From assembly GCF_002729955.1 (NCBI RefSeq), contig NZ_PBYA01000029.1:1-64000 (forward strand): a DNA stretch of 64,000 nucleotides. Reading direction: 5' to 3'. Made by a program: the position numbers and the translations under genes. This DNA is from Salinisphaera sp. Lineage in GTDB: Bacteria; Pseudomonadota; Gammaproteobacteria; Nevskiales; Salinisphaeraceae. The notes under the pieces were generated by a model, which was not told the DNA's origin, made no database searches, and saw only the letters and a program-made list of their open reading frames with translations. This document shows, in pieces, positions 62,788-64,000 of this stretch (within the stretch, counting starts at the first letter, position 1; each line of letters begins with the position of its first letter).

Positions 62788-64000
62788 TCATACCGGATCG
62801 AGTTTGGCATAGCCGGCGATCAGCCACTTGCTGCCCACCCCGTCGAAGTTGACCTGAATCCGCGCGCGAGCGCCATCCCCTTCGAAGGCCAGTACCGTGC
62901 CCTGGCCGAATTTCTTGTGCGCCACCCGCTGACCGAGCGACAGCCCGGCCGCGCGCTGTTCGGACTTGGCGATGCTGCCCGGGCGATACACCGGCTGGCT
63001 GATGCCCGCCTGCGGCCGCACTTCGCGCAGAAAGTCGGCCGGGATCTCGCGCAGAAAACGCGACGGCGCGCACAGATTCTCCGAGCCATGCAGGCGCCGC
63101 ACCTCGGCATGCGAGATGTGCAGCTTCTCCATTGCCCGGGTCATGCCGACATAGCAAAGGCGGCGTTCTTCCTCGAGGCCGTTGTCGTCGTCGACCGAGC
63201 GCTGGTGCGGAAACAGACCTTCTTCGAGGCCGACCATGAACACCAACGGGAACTCCAGGCCCTTGGCCGAATGCAGGGTCATCAACTGAACCGATTCGTC
63301 CCATTCGCCGGCCTGGTTCTCGCCGGCTTCCAGCGAGGCATAGGCCAGAAACTGGGTGACCTCGTCCATGGTGTCGTCGTCATCGGCCGCATAGGCCCGG
63401 GCGGCGGATACCAGTTCGTCGAGGTTTTCCTTGCGGCCTTCGGCTTTTTCGTCGCCGCCCTTGCCGTGGTGGGCCTTGAGGTCGGTGGCCGTGATCACCT
63501 TTTCGGCGATTTCATGCAGGGCCATGCCTTCGATCTCGGCATCCAGCGTATCGATGAGTTCGATGAAGGCCATGACCATCTTGCCGGCACGGGCCGGCAG
63601 CCCATTCTCGGCCAGGTCGAACGCGGCTTGCCACAGGCTCATCGCGCCGGCGCGGGCATGGCTGCGGATCTTGTCGACCGTGGTCGCACCAATGCCACGC
63701 GTAGGCGTGTTGACGATACGCTCGAAGGCGGCATCGTCGGCCCGGGATTGCAGCAGCCGCATATAGGCCAATGCGTCCTTGATCTCGGCGCGCTCGAAGA
63801 ACTTCTGGCCGCCGTAGATGCGATAGGAAATCTCGGCCGCGATCAGCCGCTCTTCGAGCACGCGCGACTGGGCATTGGAGCGATAGAGGATGGCGATATC
63901 CGAGCGCTTGCCGCCGTCCGCGATCCAGTTCTGGATACGGGTAACGACATGCTGGGCCTCGTCGTACTCGTTGAAGGCCGCATAGACGTCGATCGGCTCG
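62788..64000 (-). CDS. uvrD: DNA helicase II, C-terminal part (cut by window edge)
   Basis: Frame is open from the right edge (codons from 63999) to the stop at 62788; the start lies outside the window. The visible ~403 residues are the second half of a UvrD/Rep/PcrA helicase: AILYRSNAQSRVLEERL, YRIYGGQKFFERAEIKDALAYMRL, VQLMTLHSAKGLEFPLVFMVGLEEGLFPH and EERRLCYVGMTRAMEKL. The C-terminal ~70 residues carry the UvrD Tudor-like tail (GQRVAHKKFGQGTVLAFEGDG). Nucleotide-excision and mismatch repair helicase. Confidence 0.95.
   Translation of the reverse strand, partial: EPIDVYAAFNEYDEAQHVVTRIQNWIADGGKRSDIAILYRSNAQSRVLEERLIAAEISYRIYGGQKFFERAEIKDALAYMRLLQSRADDAAFERIVNTPTRGIGATTVDKIRSHARAGAMSLWQAAFDLAENGLPARAGKMVMAFIELIDTLDAEIEGMALHEIAEKVITATDLKAHHGKGGDEKAEGRKENLDELVSAARAYAADDDDTMDEVTQFLAYASLEAGENQAGEWDESVQLMTLHSAKGLEFPLVFMVGLEEGLFPHQRSVDDDNGLEEERRLCYVGMTRAMEKLHISHAEVRRLHGSENLCAPSRFLREIPADFLREVRPQAGISQPVYRPGSIAKSEQRAAGLSLGQRVAHKKFGQGTVLAFEGDGARARIQVNFDGVGSKWLIAGYAKLDPV

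Overview
The window is a stretch of high-GC, densely coded chromosome from a gammaproteobacterium. The supporting genes are plsB, mlaA, ppx, priA, ttcA, a separate-subunit pntAA/pntAB/pntB set, an argS-ftsN pair and PhoPQ-like and QseBC-like two-component pairs. De novo glycine betaine synthesis from glycine (two methyltransferases) points to a halophile or halotolerant organism; a Salinisphaera-like lineage is my inference, not proven by the sequence. No rRNA, tRNA, CRISPR array, prophage or complete insertion sequence is visible. Most of the longest ORF-track lines opposite real genes are high-GC shadows.

Layout. 1-4.65 kb (minus): DNA-repair operon of an ATP-dependent DNA ligase, a small membrane protein and a ligase-associated DEXH helicase. 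4.9-6.6 kb: glycine betaine synthesis pair. 6.9-11.3 kb: SDR dehydrogenase, AI-2E/PerM-type transporter, lipoyl synthase and a DUF5924/DUF2914 membrane protein. 11.3-11.95 kb: gene-free repeat block. 11.95-16.2 kb (minus): overlapping operon of an acetyl-CoA hydrolase/transferase, a MoxR ATPase and a VWA protein. 16.2-22.8 kb: lipid kinase, YIP1 protein, dusB, BON lipoprotein, small membrane protein, OYE-type flavin oxidoreductase, DUF3080 lipoprotein. 22.8-27.9 kb: envelope genes including a glycine-zipper lipoprotein, PepSY protein, PhoP/PhoQ-like pair and an SppA-type peptidase. 27.9-28.2 kb: a 279-bp MITE-like element. 28.2-34.1 kb (minus): five-gene phospholipid/outer-membrane operon (acyltransferase, SDR, mlaA, kinase, plsB). 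34.2-38 kb: orphan parB, small membrane protein, two c-type cytochromes, acylphosphatase and others. 38.3-43.5 kb: prfC, GNAT, ppx, NlpC/P60 and a voltage-gated K+ channel with a zinc ribbon. 43.5-43.97 kb: second repeat block. 44-48.9 kb: fatty acid desaturase, ttcA, fructosamine kinase-like gene, 5'-3' exonuclease, exported protein. 49-52 kb: transhydrogenase operon. 52-55.1 kb: NUDIX hydrolase, a DnaA-box-rich intergenic region and priA. 55.1-57.9 kb: a short MITE relative, a six-EF-hand protein and a two-component pair. 58.1-64 kb: argS, ftsN-like SPOR protein, GluR0-like receptor channel, DUF3187 protein and the 3' part of uvrD.

The most unusual items are: (1) a TA-flanked MITE-like family (279 bp, 61 bp and perhaps a 22-bp relic) whose members sit exactly on the stop codons of upstream genes; (2) a dispersed ~100-bp repeat whose two copies differ mainly at synonymous sites of a ~34-codon reading frame, hinting at a micropeptide family; (3) a cluster of DnaA-box-like sites just upstream of a TTG-initiated priA; (4) a palindrome resembling FabR/DesT operators immediately downstream of a near-consensus promoter for the desaturase; (5) two unusual K+-channel-type proteins; and (6) the acetyl-CoA hydrolase/MoxR/VWA operon.
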